Below are positions 10,301 through 18,893 of a stretch of 64,000 nucleotides of DNA, one piece after another. Positions within the stretch are counted from its first letter, which is position 1; every line of letters starts with the position of its first letter. Source of the stretch: Hyphomicrobiales bacterium (GTDB lineage Bacteria; Pseudomonadota; Alphaproteobacteria; Rhizobiales; Rhizobiaceae); the NCBI GenBank assembly GCA_900473045.1, contig UCKS01000007.1, positions 129,122-193,121 on the forward strand. Reading direction: 5' to 3'. Made by a program: the position numbers and the translations under genes. The notes under the pieces were generated by a model. It saw only the letters and a program-made list of their open reading frames with translations, did no database searches and was not told the DNA's origin.

Positions 10301-10842
10301 TCGGCTTCGTGGCGGCGCGAATGCAGCCCGGAAATGCCGGCGGCTTCTTCGAGCAGCTGGCGCCGTGCCTGCGGCTTGGCGGCAATCAGCTCGCCAATCC
10401 GACCCTGGCCGACCATCGATGGCGAACGCGCGCCGGTCGAAGCGTCGGCGAATAGCAGCTGCACATCCTTGGCGCGGGCTTCCTTGCCGTTGATGCGGTA
10501 GACCGAACCGTTTTCCCGCTCGATCCGCCGCGTCACCTGGATTTCGTCGCTGTCGTTGAAAGCGGCGGGGGCGGTGCGATCGGTATTGTCAAGATAGAGG
10601 CCGACTTCGGCGGTGTTGCGGGCCGGCCGATTACCCGACCCGGAAAAGATCACGTCGTCCATGCCGGACGCCCGCATGTTCTTGTAGGAATTCTCCCCCA
10701 TCACCCAACGCAGCGCTTCCACCAGATTGGACTTGCCACAACCGTTCGGCCCGACAACACCGGTCAGCCCGCGCTCGATGACGAATTCGGAGGGTTCGAC
10801 GAACGACTTGAAGCCCAGAAGGCGGAGTTTGGTGAATTTCAT
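7378..10842 (-). CDS. smc: chromosome segregation protein SMC
   Basis: Condensin ATPase that organises and segregates the chromosome with ScpA/ScpB. The 1154 aa show the full SMC layout: an N-terminal head with Walker A GPNGCGKSN (about 32-40), long coiled coil rich in Glu/Ala/Arg, a hinge around residues 500-640 (GAALGEDLESPLDPG region), returning coiled coil, and a C-terminal head with the signature LLSGGEQALTAMAL and Walker B ICVLDEVDAPLDD. ScpA/B are not nearby. Many long open frames antisense to it are composition artefacts. Confidence 0.97.
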   Translation of the reverse strand: MKFTKLRLLGFKSFVEPSEFVIERGLTGVVGPNGCGKSNLVEALRWVMGENSYKNMRASGMDDVIFSGSGNRPARNTAEVGLYLDNTDRTAPAAFNDSDEIQVTRRIERENGSVYRINGKEARAKDVQLLFADASTGARSPSMVGQGRIGELIAAKPQARRQLLEEAAGISGLHSRRHEAELRLKGAETNLERLEDVTSQLESQIESLKRQSRQANRFKMLSSDIRRHEAMLLHIRWVQAKEAEGEADSQLNQATSLVAEKAQAQMEAAKAQAVASLKLPELREAEARAAAALQRLQIAKSQLEEDAGRILRRRDELQRRLSQLREDIVREERMVADNAGILARLDEEEAELADMLAEAGERAEEARERLDDASEKLSTSENQLGLLTAEKAEAQASRNQLEKTIRDLSERQARLARQLADQSRDLDELDRQISTLPDPAEKQEEVEAAESALEQAEHAVADIEEALAAARQIEVAARPPVDAARARANGIETEARTIRRMLDASAVQGAAPPVVDDMKVDRGFETALGAALGEDLESPLDPGAPAHWRVPGDASDDPQLPDGAVSLTEHVRAPQTLDRGLRQIGIVENDATAERLLPLLKTGQRLVTRDGAVWRWDGHVTGADAPSAAALRLAQKNRLAELEGELTDARDQLAEREAELAAAAAGIRAEDERLRLSRETQRMVVRKLAEARDALAAAERASGDLVRRRAVLAETSSQLALQVEEISEQMEADREALEDAPDVAGLEQKLNSQMTTVATDRALVAEARAINDGLARENEARERRIRAIAAERQTWNTRAASAQEHIETLRERESEAREEAEELLEAPDEFDEKRRALMNELSKAEEARRQAADVLTVAETRQRDADRIAVTALSELAETREKRGRAEERLVSAREKRLEGEARIREVLNCAPHEVMRLTGLAVDAELPDVRQIERELDRLKIERERLGAVNLRAEEEQKELSDKLDAMLKEREDIIDAIRKLRSAIQNLNREGRERLLAAFDIVNVQFQRLFTHLFGGGTAELQLIESDDPLDAGLEILARPPGKKPQTMTLLSGGEQALTAMALIFAVFLTNPAPICVLDEVDAPLDDHNVERYCNLMDEMAASTETRFVIITHNPITMARMNRLFGVTMAEQGVSQLVSVDLQTAEQLREAV

Positions 10843-10871
10843 GCCGTGTGCCCCGCATGTGAGGCAAGATA

Positions 10872-10917
10872 CCCCCCTCTGTCACTCCGTGACATCTCCC
10901 CCTCAAGGGGGGAGATC
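10872..10917 (+). repeat. palindromic intergenic repeat, family A, copy 1
   Basis: Contains CTGTCACTCCGTGACAT and then CTCCCCCTCAAGGGGGGAG, each self-complementary. It is the inverted partner of the copy at 10967-11011 and recurs as a pair at 45001-45140. It lies in the gap upstream of smc. Confidence 0.8.
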
Positions 10918-10966
10918 AGCCGCAAACGTTGCGCTCGACTTACAAGAGCATCTGGGGAAATGAATA

Positions 10967-11011
10967 ATCTCCCCCCCTGAGGGGGAGATGTCACGGAGTG
11001 ACAGAGGGGGG
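10967..11011 (-). repeat. palindromic intergenic repeat, family A, copy 2
   Basis: Same unit as 10872-10917 in opposite orientation, separated by about 49 bases. The pair could fold into one long cruciform or RNA hairpin between smc and the DUF559 gene. Confidence 0.8.
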
Positions 11012-11026
11012 TGAACGGCATACTCG

Positions 11027-11395
11027 TCATTTGCCTCGCCCACCAATCACCCGAACGATATGCTCACAGACATTGTCCAAGTCCCGAAGTAAATCATCGT
11101 TCCAGAAACGCAAAACCGTCCACCCAAGAGATGACAGTATCTGATCGCGATGACGATCATACTCCATCGCGTCACCACGCGCATGCTGCGAACCATCAAG
11201 CTCGACAACGATCTTATGCTCCGGGCAGGCGAAATCGACAATGTAGCCTGCCACCGGCAATTGTCGACGAAATCCCAGGCCCATCAAACGGTGTGCGCGC
11301 AACTCATTCCAGAGCTTCAGTTCCGCATCAGTCATCACCTTGCGCATACGACGCGCATTCTGGCGTGCTGTTGCTGGAATGTTAACGTGCGGCAA
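11027..11395 (-). CDS. DUF559 (Vsr-like endonuclease fold) protein
   Basis: Small protein of the DUF559 family, related in fold to very-short-patch-repair endonucleases. Core motifs: MTDAELKLWNELRAHRL, GLGFRRQLPVAGYIVDFACP, IVVELDGSQHA and GWTVLRFWNDDL, with the acidic/His residues (D in IVDFAC, E-D in VELDG) expected of the nuclease fold. The frame extends up to GTG 11437, but that part overlaps the hairpin terminator of the upstream gene, so TTG 11395 (behind GAAAGAGGG) is my choice, giving about 122 aa. DNA cleavage has not been shown for most members. Start uncertain, family confident. Confidence 0.8.
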   Translation of the reverse strand: MPHVNIPATARQNARRMRKVMTDAELKLWNELRAHRLMGLGFRRQLPVAGYIVDFACPEHKIVVELDGSQHARGDAMEYDRHRDQILSSLGWTVLRFWNDDLLRDLDNVCEHIVRVIGGRGK

Positions 11396-11421
11396 AAGAC
11401 CCTCTTTCCGGCAAAGCGAAC

Positions 11422-11448
11422 AAAAAAACGGGCGCACTGAGGCGCCCG
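11422..11448 (-). terminator. rho-independent terminator of the DsbA-like gene
   Basis: 7-bp GC stem CGGGCGC / GCGCCCG with a 6-nt loop, followed on the minus strand by a run of seven T. It lies 28 bases beyond the DsbA-like stop codon. Confidence 0.8.
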
Positions 11449-11475
11449 CTGGCCGTTTTTTGAAAACGCTGGGGA

Positions 11476-12405
11476 TCAGAGCATCGAGTCGATAAGGGCC
11501 GACATGGTGTCAACCGACATTTCTCCGGAATACTTCTTGCCATTGACGAAGAAGGTTGGGGTGGCCTTGACGCCGAAATCCTTGTCGCCCTTCTGCATCG
11601 TTGCCTGCACATCATCCAGAAGTTTCTGGTTCGTCAAGCAGGCCTCGAAGCTCTCCTGTGTAAAACCGGCCAGTTTCGACATCTGCAGCAGTGCATCGCG
11701 GCCGTTCGGTGCGGCAGCCCACTGTTCCTGCTGCTTGAACAGCATGGAGATCATCGGGAAATACTGGCCTTCCGGGGCGCAGCGCGCCAGCATGAAGGCG
11801 GCAGCCGCACGCGGATCGAACGGGAATTCGCGCAAGACGAAGCGGACCTGGCCGCTATCGACATACTTGGTCTTGATGGCGTCATAGGTTTCGTTGTGGA
11901 AACGGGCGCAGTGCGGGCAGGTCATCGACATGTATTCGACGATCGTCACCTTGGCGTCGGCCTTGCCGACAGACATTTCCGGCAGCGGGCCCGGAGCCAT
12001 CAGCTTGGCAATATCGACTTCGCCTTCCGACTGCGGAACCTCGACCTTGGCTGCGGGCGCTGCGGCCTGGGCCATCTGCGTCTGGCCGGCCTCAGCCGTT
12101 GCCGGCGTTGCAGCCGAAGACATGGTGGAGGATGTCGTCGTGCCATCGACCGGCTTCGTGGCAGGATTGGAGGCCATCATCGATCCACCTTCGGCCGGCT
12201 TCATCGCCGTGGAGGACGACATCATCGAGCCGCCGTCAGCAGGCTTGACCTCGGTCTTGGCCGCCGTTTCGGTATTTTCCGTCGCAGGCGCTTTTGCAGC
12301 CTCATCCTTCTTCTCGTCGCTGCAGGCGGCGAGCGTCACAGCAATGGCAGCCACGGCAACGCCGCTCAGAAGGCGCTTGAAAGGGCTCAGTTCAGAAAGG
12401 GACAT
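11476..12405 (-). CDS. DsbA-family thioredoxin-like lipoprotein with long linker
   Basis: Predicted periplasmic thiol-disulfide oxidoreductase, 309 aa from ATG 12405, which has AGGTGA 5 nt upstream. The signal peptide ends in lipobox LAAC (about residue 28), so it is probably membrane-tethered. Residues about 30-135 are a low-complexity Ala/Thr/Ser/Met/Pro linker with near-repeats (ADGGSMMSSSTAMKP, AEGGSMMASNPATKP). The C-terminal DsbA/thioredoxin_4 domain (about 140-305) carries the active site MTCPHCARFH and the cis-Pro region KATPTFFVNGKKY. It resembles the DsbA/27-kDa outer-membrane protein group of rhizobia; the linker length is unusual. Confidence 0.88.
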   Translation of the reverse strand: MSLSELSPFKRLLSGVAVAAIAVTLAACSDEKKDEAAKAPATENTETAAKTEVKPADGGSMMSSSTAMKPAEGGSMMASNPATKPVDGTTTSSTMSSAATPATAEAGQTQMAQAAAPAAKVEVPQSEGEVDIAKLMAPGPLPEMSVGKADAKVTIVEYMSMTCPHCARFHNETYDAIKTKYVDSGQVRFVLREFPFDPRAAAAFMLARCAPEGQYFPMISMLFKQQEQWAAAPNGRDALLQMSKLAGFTQESFEACLTNQKLLDDVQATMQKGDKDFGVKATPTFFVNGKKYSGEMSVDTMSALIDSML

Positions 12406-12528
12406 GGTTTCACCTAATGTAAGGGATGAACGAAAACGGTCGAAAATTCGATAACTTGCCTTGTTCAAGGCGACAAGGGGCTGTTGCTCACCAACGTTCA
12501 AACAATTGTGACCGGCTGATGGTCACGG

Positions 12529-13035
12529 TCATTTTTTCCCCGGTGCAAGCACGGCTGTGCCAAGCCGGGTCAGCGCCGCTTTCAGGGCATCGTTTTCGAT
12601 ACCATCGACCAAGTTTTCCAGATGCCGGGCGCGCTCACCGGTCAGGGGTCTGGGTTTGCGATAGGGTTTTGGCGGGGCAGAAACCGGCTTTTGCACGATG
12701 CGCATCTGGTTGATCGCCGGAAAACCGAAAAAGCCGTTGATCCTCTGGATCAGTTCGCCCTGCGCGTGGGTGAGAAACAGCGCACGCGCACCTTCGCAGG
12801 CAATGGTCAGCACACCGGGCTGGTAGCCGCCCTCGCCGGTCATTTCCGAAGCGCGCCGCGGCCAGGCGATTTTTTCCGGGCGCGTGCAATCGGCAAAGTC
12901 CTCGCCGGCGATCTCATCCCAGGAGCCGAGCAGCAGCGTATTGATACCGGCGCGCTTGGCAAGCACCGGGTCGATCATGCCATTGGCGATCTCGCTGATC
13001 TGACGGCCGCCCTTGCGGGTATAAGGTTGTTTCAA
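12529..13035 (-). CDS. DUF721 (DciA-like) protein
   Basis: DUF721 family, the family containing DciA, the helicase-loading factor used by bacteria that lack DnaC. Visible core: GSWDEIAGEDFADCTRPEKI and GVLTIACEGARALFLTHAQGELIQRINGFFG, which match the N-terminal DciA/KH-like domain, followed by a basic Pro-rich stretch and a C-terminal helix. No ATG precedes the conserved part; TTG 13035 gives 168 aa and leaves room for the divergent mutY promoter, whereas the longest frame (to 13164) would overlap mutY. Role in replication is family inference. Confidence 0.75.
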   Translation of the reverse strand: MKQPYTRKGGRQISEIANGMIDPVLAKRAGINTLLLGSWDEIAGEDFADCTRPEKIAWPRRASEMTGEGGYQPGVLTIACEGARALFLTHAQGELIQRINGFFGFPAINQMRIVQKPVSAPPKPYRKPRPLTGERARHLENLVDGIENDALKAALTRLGTAVLAPGKK

Positions 13036-13117
13036 CAGATATCTTTCGGGTTGCGAATCCGCCTTGAAGGATGGCGAACAGTTCGCCAAGTATAGGACCC
13101 AACCAACCTTCCGGCAA

Positions 13118-14245
13118 ATGATGCAGCAGACAATGACAATGGCCAAAGCGGCCGACGCGGCCAAACGGCTTCTTTCCTGGTACGACCGGCATCACCGCGA
13201 CCTGCCCTGGCGCATCTCGCCGCCGATGGCGCGTGATGGCGTGGTCGCAGATCCCTATCATGTCTGGCTGTCGGAAGTGATGCTGCAGCAGACCACAGTG
13301 CAGGCGGTCAAACCCTATTTCCAGAAATTCCTGGCGCTGTGGCCGAAGGTGACCGACCTTGCATCCGCCGATACCGAAGAGGTGATGAAGGCCTGGGCAG
13401 GCCTGGGCTACTATGCCCGAGCCCGCAACCTGAAGAAATGCGCCGAGGCCGTCGCGCGCCAGCATTCCGGCATTTTTCCCGATACAGAAGACGGACTGAA
13501 GGCGCTGCCCGGGATCGGCGACTATACCGCCGCTGCCGTCTCCGCCATCGCCTTCAACAGGCAAAGTGCCGTGCTCGACGGCAATGTCGAACGGGTGATT
13601 TCGCGGCTGCATGCGATCGAAACGCCGCTTCCTTCGGCCAAACCGCAGATGCGGGCGCTGGTGGGCGAAATGACACCGGCGGACCGGCCGGGCGACTTTG
13701 CGCAGGGGATGATGGACCTTGGCGCAACGATCTGCACGCCGAAACGGCCGGCCTGCGCACTCTGTCCCCTGAACGACCACTGTCTGGCCTTGAAGAGAGC
13801 CGATCCGGAGACCTTTCCGCGCAAGGCGCCGAAAAAGGAGAAACCGCTGCGGGTTGGCGCTGCCTTTGTCGCCAGCGGCATCGATGGAGCAGTCTACCTG
13901 CAGAAACGCGGCGACACCGGGCTGCTCGGCGGCATGACGGAAGTGCCCGGCACGCCCTGGACATCACGCCTCGATGGCGACAACACAATTTCCGCGCAGC
14001 CTTTTGCTGCGCCGTGGGAGCCTTGCGGAACAATCACACATGTTTTTACGCATTTTGAGTTGCGCTTGTCGATCTATCGGGCCAAGGTCAGCAATGAGAA
14101 CAAAACAGGAAACGGCTGGTGGGAACCGCGCGCCTCGCTTGAGGCCCAGGCCCTGCCGACCGTGATGAAAAAAGCAATCGCCCAGGCCATACCGGATGCC
14201 TTCCGAAGCGGCACGGCCAGTCAGAAAAACGTAAGGAACACCTGA
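13118..14245 (+). CDS. mutY: A/G-specific adenine glycosylase MutY
   Basis: Removes adenine mispaired with 8-oxoguanine (base excision repair). Visible: the HhH-GPD fold with catalytic Glu in SEVMLQQTTVQAV, hairpin GIGDYTAAAV, catalytic Asp in AVLDGNVERV, the [4Fe-4S] loop CTPKRPACALCPLNDHC (C-x6-C-x2-C-x5-C), and a C-terminal NUDIX-like 8-oxoG recognition domain (about 235-350). The start is one of several ATGs at 13118, 13121, 13133 and 13139; none has a strong Shine-Dalgarno. The stop overlaps the next start by one base (TGATG), so the three genes mutY, HAD and SnoaL-like appear translationally coupled. Confidence 0.95.
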   Translation: MMQQTMTMAKAADAAKRLLSWYDRHHRDLPWRISPPMARDGVVADPYHVWLSEVMLQQTTVQAVKPYFQKFLALWPKVTDLASADTEEVMKAWAGLGYYARARNLKKCAEAVARQHSGIFPDTEDGLKALPGIGDYTAAAVSAIAFNRQSAVLDGNVERVISRLHAIETPLPSAKPQMRALVGEMTPADRPGDFAQGMMDLGATICTPKRPACALCPLNDHCLALKRADPETFPRKAPKKEKPLRVGAAFVASGIDGAVYLQKRGDTGLLGGMTEVPGTPWTSRLDGDNTISAQPFAAPWEPCGTITHVFTHFELRLSIYRAKVSNENKTGNGWWEPRASLEAQALPTVMKKAIAQAIPDAFRSGTASQKNVRNT

Positions 14246-14862
14246 TGAGCAGCGTCGAAATCCGTCACATCGTCTTCGACATCGGCAGGGTGCTGATCCA
14301 TTACGATCCGCATATCCCGTTTTCCCGAATCATTCCCGACGATGCCGAGCGCAAGTGGTTCTTCGCCAATGTCTGCACCCATGACTGGAACATCGAGCAG
14401 GATCGCGGCCGCAGCTGGCGTGAAGCGGAAGAGCTTTTGATTGCCGAACATCCTGATCATGCCGATAGCATCCGCGCCTTCCGCAAATACTGGCACGAGA
14501 TGGTGCCGCACGCTTATGTCGAAAGCGTCTCGATCATGGAAAGCCTGATAGCCAAGGGCTATGACGTCACCATGCTGACCAATTTTGCTTCCGACACATT
14601 CAAGGAAGCGCAAAAACTGTTTCCGTTTCTCACCCTGCCCCGTGGGGTAACGGTGTCGGGCGACATCCAGTTGATCAAGCCGGACGTGGCGATCTACCAG
14701 ACCCATGCGAAATCCTTCGGGCTCACCCCGGCGGCAACGCTGTTCATCGACGACAGCATGCCCAATGTCGAAGGTGCGCGTGCGGCCGGATGGCAAGCCG
14801 TTCATTTCACCGATGCGCAGACCCTGCAGTCCGATCTTCTCGCCTATGGACTGCCCGTATGA
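14245..14862 (+). CDS. HAD-IA family phosphatase
   Basis: Haloacid-dehalogenase superfamily hydrolase, 205 aa, probably a sugar-phosphate or nucleotide phosphatase; substrate unknown. Motif I is IVFDIGRVL, with Gly where classical HADs have the second Asp, a variant also seen in YihX-like glucose-1-phosphatases. Motif II is MLTNFAS, motif III the Lys in LIKPDVAIY, motif IV LFIDDSMPNVEGARAAG. It starts inside the mutY stop (TGATG) and overlaps the next gene by ATGA. Confidence 0.88.
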   Translation: MSSVEIRHIVFDIGRVLIHYDPHIPFSRIIPDDAERKWFFANVCTHDWNIEQDRGRSWREAEELLIAEHPDHADSIRAFRKYWHEMVPHAYVESVSIMESLIAKGYDVTMLTNFASDTFKEAQKLFPFLTLPRGVTVSGDIQLIKPDVAIYQTHAKSFGLTPAATLFIDDSMPNVEGARAAGWQAVHFTDAQTLQSDLLAYGLPV

Positions 14863-15230
14863 CGATGAGCATCAATCCCTTCGATCCCGCATCCGCCACT
14901 GAGCGTTTTCATACCGCAATCGACGAACTTGATTTTGCTGCCATCGAAGATTTCCTGACCGATGACGCAACCTATTCTTCCGGCAAGGTCGGCGGGCTCA
15001 AGGGCCGCGCCGATATCCTGCTAGCGTTCCGGCGCTATTTTGCCGAATATCCCGACCAGGTGGCCGAAGACAGCCTGATCGAAAAAATCTCGCCGCTCGC
15101 CGCACGGGCCGTCTGGAGCCTTCACGCAACCAGCGCCACAACCGGAGATCCGCTGGTCCGCCACGGTGAGGAAACCATCACGTTTAACGAGCTGGGCAAG
15201 ATCGTCAGTGTCGATGTCACTGACTACTGA
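14859..15230 (+). CDS. SnoaL/NTF2-like protein
   Basis: NTF2-like fold protein of 123 aa starting at ATG 14859, overlapping the HAD stop by four bases (ATGA). The pattern ATERFHTAIDELDFAAIEDFLTDDATYSSGKVG, then the GRADILLAFRRYFAEYP helix and C-terminal beta strands, fits the SnoaL-like cone fold used by isomerases and small hydrolases, but no catalytic residues can be assigned. Its coupling to mutY and the HAD gene suggests a shared function or regulation. Confidence 0.72.
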   Translation: MTMSINPFDPASATERFHTAIDELDFAAIEDFLTDDATYSSGKVGGLKGRADILLAFRRYFAEYPDQVAEDSLIEKISPLAARAVWSLHATSATTGDPLVRHGEETITFNELGKIVSVDVTDY

Positions 15231-15349
15231 CAAAAAGCCATTTTGAAATCACCAAAACGCCGCAATTGGTTCAGCTGTCGTTCACCTTATCGACGGCATG
15301 ATCTCCGTCGAAACATACAACCGCAACTCACCGGAAAGGCCGCGTTTCC

Positions 15350-16450
15350 ATGGCAAGACTCATTATCGATGGCACCAATGGTAGCAATAACATTGTCCAG
15401 GGCGACTACAGTGGACGCCCCGTCGAAATTTACGGCTACGGCAACAACGACACCATCCACCTCGACGTCACCAGCAGTTATGGCGGCGACAACTATGTGG
15501 ACGCCGGCAAGGGCAACGACAAAGTGGTCAACAATTTCGAAGGCGGCAACGACATTTTGCTCGGTGACGGCAACGACGTCTATATCGCAGATATCGGTGC
15601 AGGCGACGCGAACGACTATGACGTGGTCAAGGGGGGCAACGGCAACGACCGCTTCGAAGTCGATACGGTTGCCAGCGATTATTATGGCGATGCCGGCAAC
15701 GACACCTTCTACTCGTGGGGCTCCGACAACTATTTCAACGGCGGCAGTAGCACCGACACGATCAGCTACCAGCTGCAGGACAACTACAGTTCGCAGCGCG
15801 GCAAGGGCGTCGATATCAATCTCGGCAAGCAGTGGGCCTCCACGATGAGCGGCCACAAGGAAACGCTGATCAGCATCGAAAATGCCATTGGCACCAACAA
15901 GGGCCATGACGACATTACCGGCAGCGAAGGCCGCAATATCCTGAATGGCCTTGGCGGCAACGACAAAATCTCTGGCCTCGGCGGCAACGACGATCTTTAC
16001 GGCGGCGCTGGCAATGACGATCTCTACGGCGGCAACGGCGATGACGACCTGGTCGGGGCTTCGGGCGATGACGACTTGGTCGGCGGTGCGGGCGCTGACT
16101 ACCTTATTGGTGGTGCCGGCTTCGATTTCCTCAGCGGCGGCGCGGGTGCCGACGTCTTCGATTTCGACCTTGCCAGTGATTCGGCCGTCGGCAGCAGACG
16201 CGATGTCATCAGTGATTTCCGTTCCTCGGAAAACGATGTCGTCGATCTGAGGTCGATCGATGCCAATGAGCTTGTTGGCGGAAACCAGAACTTCAGCCCC
16301 ATAGGCGGTTCGGCATTCCACGGTAAGGCAGGCGAGCTGCAGTTCAAAAACGGCCTCATTTCGGGCGATACCGATGGCGACGGCCGTGCCGACTTCCAGA
16401 TCAAGATGAACGGCGTCACCAAGATGCATGCTTACGACTTCATTTTTTAA
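15350..16450 (+). CDS. RTX-type calcium-binding secreted protein
   Basis: Acidic, Gly/Asp/Asn-rich protein of 366 aa. Residues about 190-265 form classic RTX nonapeptides (GGXGXDXLX type, for example LYGGAGNDDLYGGNGDDDL), which bind Ca2+ and fold after type I secretion. The C-terminal about 110 residues (DVFDFDLASDSAVGSRRDVISDF onwards) match the M10-type C-terminal serralysin secretion domain, ending in hydrophobic DFIF. The first 180 residues are a degenerate repeat series (YGNNDTIHL, AGKGNDKVVN). No signal peptide and no T1SS genes nearby. Exact function unknown. Confidence 0.88.
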   Translation: MARLIIDGTNGSNNIVQGDYSGRPVEIYGYGNNDTIHLDVTSSYGGDNYVDAGKGNDKVVNNFEGGNDILLGDGNDVYIADIGAGDANDYDVVKGGNGNDRFEVDTVASDYYGDAGNDTFYSWGSDNYFNGGSSTDTISYQLQDNYSSQRGKGVDINLGKQWASTMSGHKETLISIENAIGTNKGHDDITGSEGRNILNGLGGNDKISGLGGNDDLYGGAGNDDLYGGNGDDDLVGASGDDDLVGGAGADYLIGGAGFDFLSGGAGADVFDFDLASDSAVGSRRDVISDFRSSENDVVDLRSIDANELVGGNQNFSPIGGSAFHGKAGELQFKNGLISGDTDGDGRADFQIKMNGVTKMHAYDFIF

Positions 16451-16513
16451 GCCGGCCGGATTTCGGTCAGCAAAAGGCGTTCCGCCCCGGCGGGGCTCCT
16501 GACAGACAAACAG

Positions 16514-16547
16514 AAACGCCCAGGATCATCGCTGACCCTGGGCGTTT
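16514..16547 (+). terminator. rho-independent terminator after the RTX gene
   Basis: 11-bp perfect stem AAACGCCCAGG / CCTGGGCGTTT with a 12-nt loop, 63 bases after the RTX stop; the stem ends in TTT. Confidence 0.8.
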
Positions 16548-17020
16548 AAGTCTTCGGCCGGGACTGAAGGTACGAAACCGGACGAAAACTATCTCTGAAC
16601 CGGGCGGCTGTCACTGCCCGTCAAGCATTTTACGGGATGGCCCGCGCGCCTCGCATGGTTGATCATACGGTCGTCCTGCTTGGGTGCAGATTACCGCCAG
16701 GATGGTTAAATTGTTCTAAAAGGCGGCACGCCCGCACTGATTTCAGAGCATGCTATTGGGGACAAATTATACGCCGCAGTCCCGTAGGCTCCGAGAGCGA
16801 AACGGCAATCATCATCGGTGACGATCATCTCCATGCCGATGCAACCGGCGTTCTTGCATCCAGCGATCAAACCGGGCACATCACGTTAAATGCCTGCAGG
16901 CGATGATTCTCGACCGAATAGCCGCTGTCCGATCTGCGCAGATGCCCAGAAATTCGTCACCTTCCGAAACTTGTATTTTCAGGAACTCGTTCCCGCCCGC
17001 AGACGGGAAAGGCAGACCAT
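16548..17020. other. 470-base region without a recognisable gene
   Basis: Between the RTX terminator and the small Cys-rich gene. An open frame at 16637-16906 exists but has no ribosome binding site and its protein composition is not convincing. A short stem (TTCCCG/CGGGAA) lies at about 16990-17008 just before the next gene. Nothing else was recognised. Confidence 0.5.
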
Positions 17021-17221
17021 ATGAACGAGACTACCGAGATTTCAAAAAAAGCGGCAGAGGGGCAACTCAGCCCTGAGAACAATTCCGAAAGCCCTGCCCG
17101 CTGGGTCATTCACTGCATCTGCTGCGAAGTGCCGGTGGAGCCGTGGCAGACCACCGGCTATCAGTTCGGTTATTGTGCACACTGTTTCGATGTCCTGATG
17201 GACCCGGCAGGGATATCCTGA
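17021..17221 (+). CDS. small Cys-rich protein, possible zinc ribbon, 66 aa
   Basis: I cannot name this protein. The first 28 residues are polar and probably disordered. The rest carries two cysteine knuckles, CICC and CAHC, 24 residues apart, a spacing that suggests a small zinc ribbon. A GGGAAAGG lies about 12 nt before the ATG. It stands alone, ending about 100 bases from the convergent ccrM. Confidence 0.6.
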   Translation: MNETTEISKKAAEGQLSPENNSESPARWVIHCICCEVPVEPWQTTGYQFGYCAHCFDVLMDPAGIS

Positions 17222-17323
17222 AAGCGCAATTTTATGCGCCAAACCACAGTGATTTTGACATGCAAACGCCACGCAACCTCATGAGGTGCGCGGCGTTTGG
17301 CATGCAGTCAGAATATTAGCTGA

Positions 17324-18466
<1,143 letters not shown>

Positions 18467-18496
18467 CTACGCTTACTCGGAACTGATTGCCCTTAT

Positions 18497-18515
18497 GGTT
18501 ACCCAACTTGGTTAC
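18497..18515 (-). promoter_or_regulatory. tandem CtrA-like half-sites upstream of ccrM
   Basis: On the ccrM coding strand, GTAACC occurs twice, 13 bases apart, in AGTAACCAAGTTGGGTAACC, followed by AT. Each copy resembles the TTAACCAT half-site of CtrA, which activates ccrM in other alphaproteobacteria. The spacing does not match the full TTAA-N7-TTAA site, so this is suggestive only. Confidence 0.4.
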
Positions 18516-18596
18516 TAAATGCTGAAGGCACCTGCGAAATTTGTGAAATGATACAGGAAGATGGAAAGTCCGGCTCCAATGCGTTAGTCTACTTCC

Positions 18597-18893
18597 ATGA
18601 ACAGAAGCGACGCCATAAACAGATTGCGGGAGCAGGCCGACACCGTTCGCGAGATGGGTGCGACTGCGCTTTATCTGTTCGGCTCGACCGCCCGCGACAC
18701 CGCGCAAAGTGCCAGCGATCTGGATCTGTTCATCGATTACAATCAAGAAAGCCGGTTTAATGCCTTCGATCTAATCGGTATCAAGCTTCTGCTGGAGACG
18801 ACGCTATCCATACCCGTTGATATCACCACCCGCGACGGGCTGCATCCGGCGCTGAAATCCGGGATCGAAAATTCAGCCATACGGGTTTTTTGA
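18597..18893 (+). CDS. mntA: MntA-type nucleotidyltransferase antitoxin
   Basis: Minimal nucleotidyltransferase of 98 aa, antitoxin of a type VII MntA-HepT module: in characterised pairs MntA AMPylates a tyrosine of HepT to silence it. The motif LFGSTARDTAQSASDLDLFID fits GS-x10-D-x-D exactly, so catalysis should be intact. The stop overlaps the next gene start by one base (TGATG). It is divergent from ccrM, with about 140 bases between them. Confidence 0.88.
   Translation: MNRSDAINRLREQADTVREMGATALYLFGSTARDTAQSASDLDLFIDYNQESRFNAFDLIGIKLLLETTLSIPVDITTRDGLHPALKSGIENSAIRVF

Noticed and set aside
11396-11437. N-terminal extension of the DUF559 protein to GTG 11437
   Set aside because: It lies in the transcription terminator of the upstream gene, and its residues (RPFFCSLCRKEG) are not family-like.
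15950-16150. Short regular DNA repeats that could look like a CRISPR array
   Set aside because: They are in-frame codons of RTX nonapeptides without unique spacers.
15287-16429. 380-codon minus-strand frame over the RTX gene
   Set aside because: Product of the regular Gly/Asp/Asn codons read backwards; the plus-strand RTX protein has real motifs.
16637-16906. 89-codon frame in the gap after the RTX gene
   Set aside because: No Shine-Dalgarno, unusual residue mix, and no resemblance to a family.
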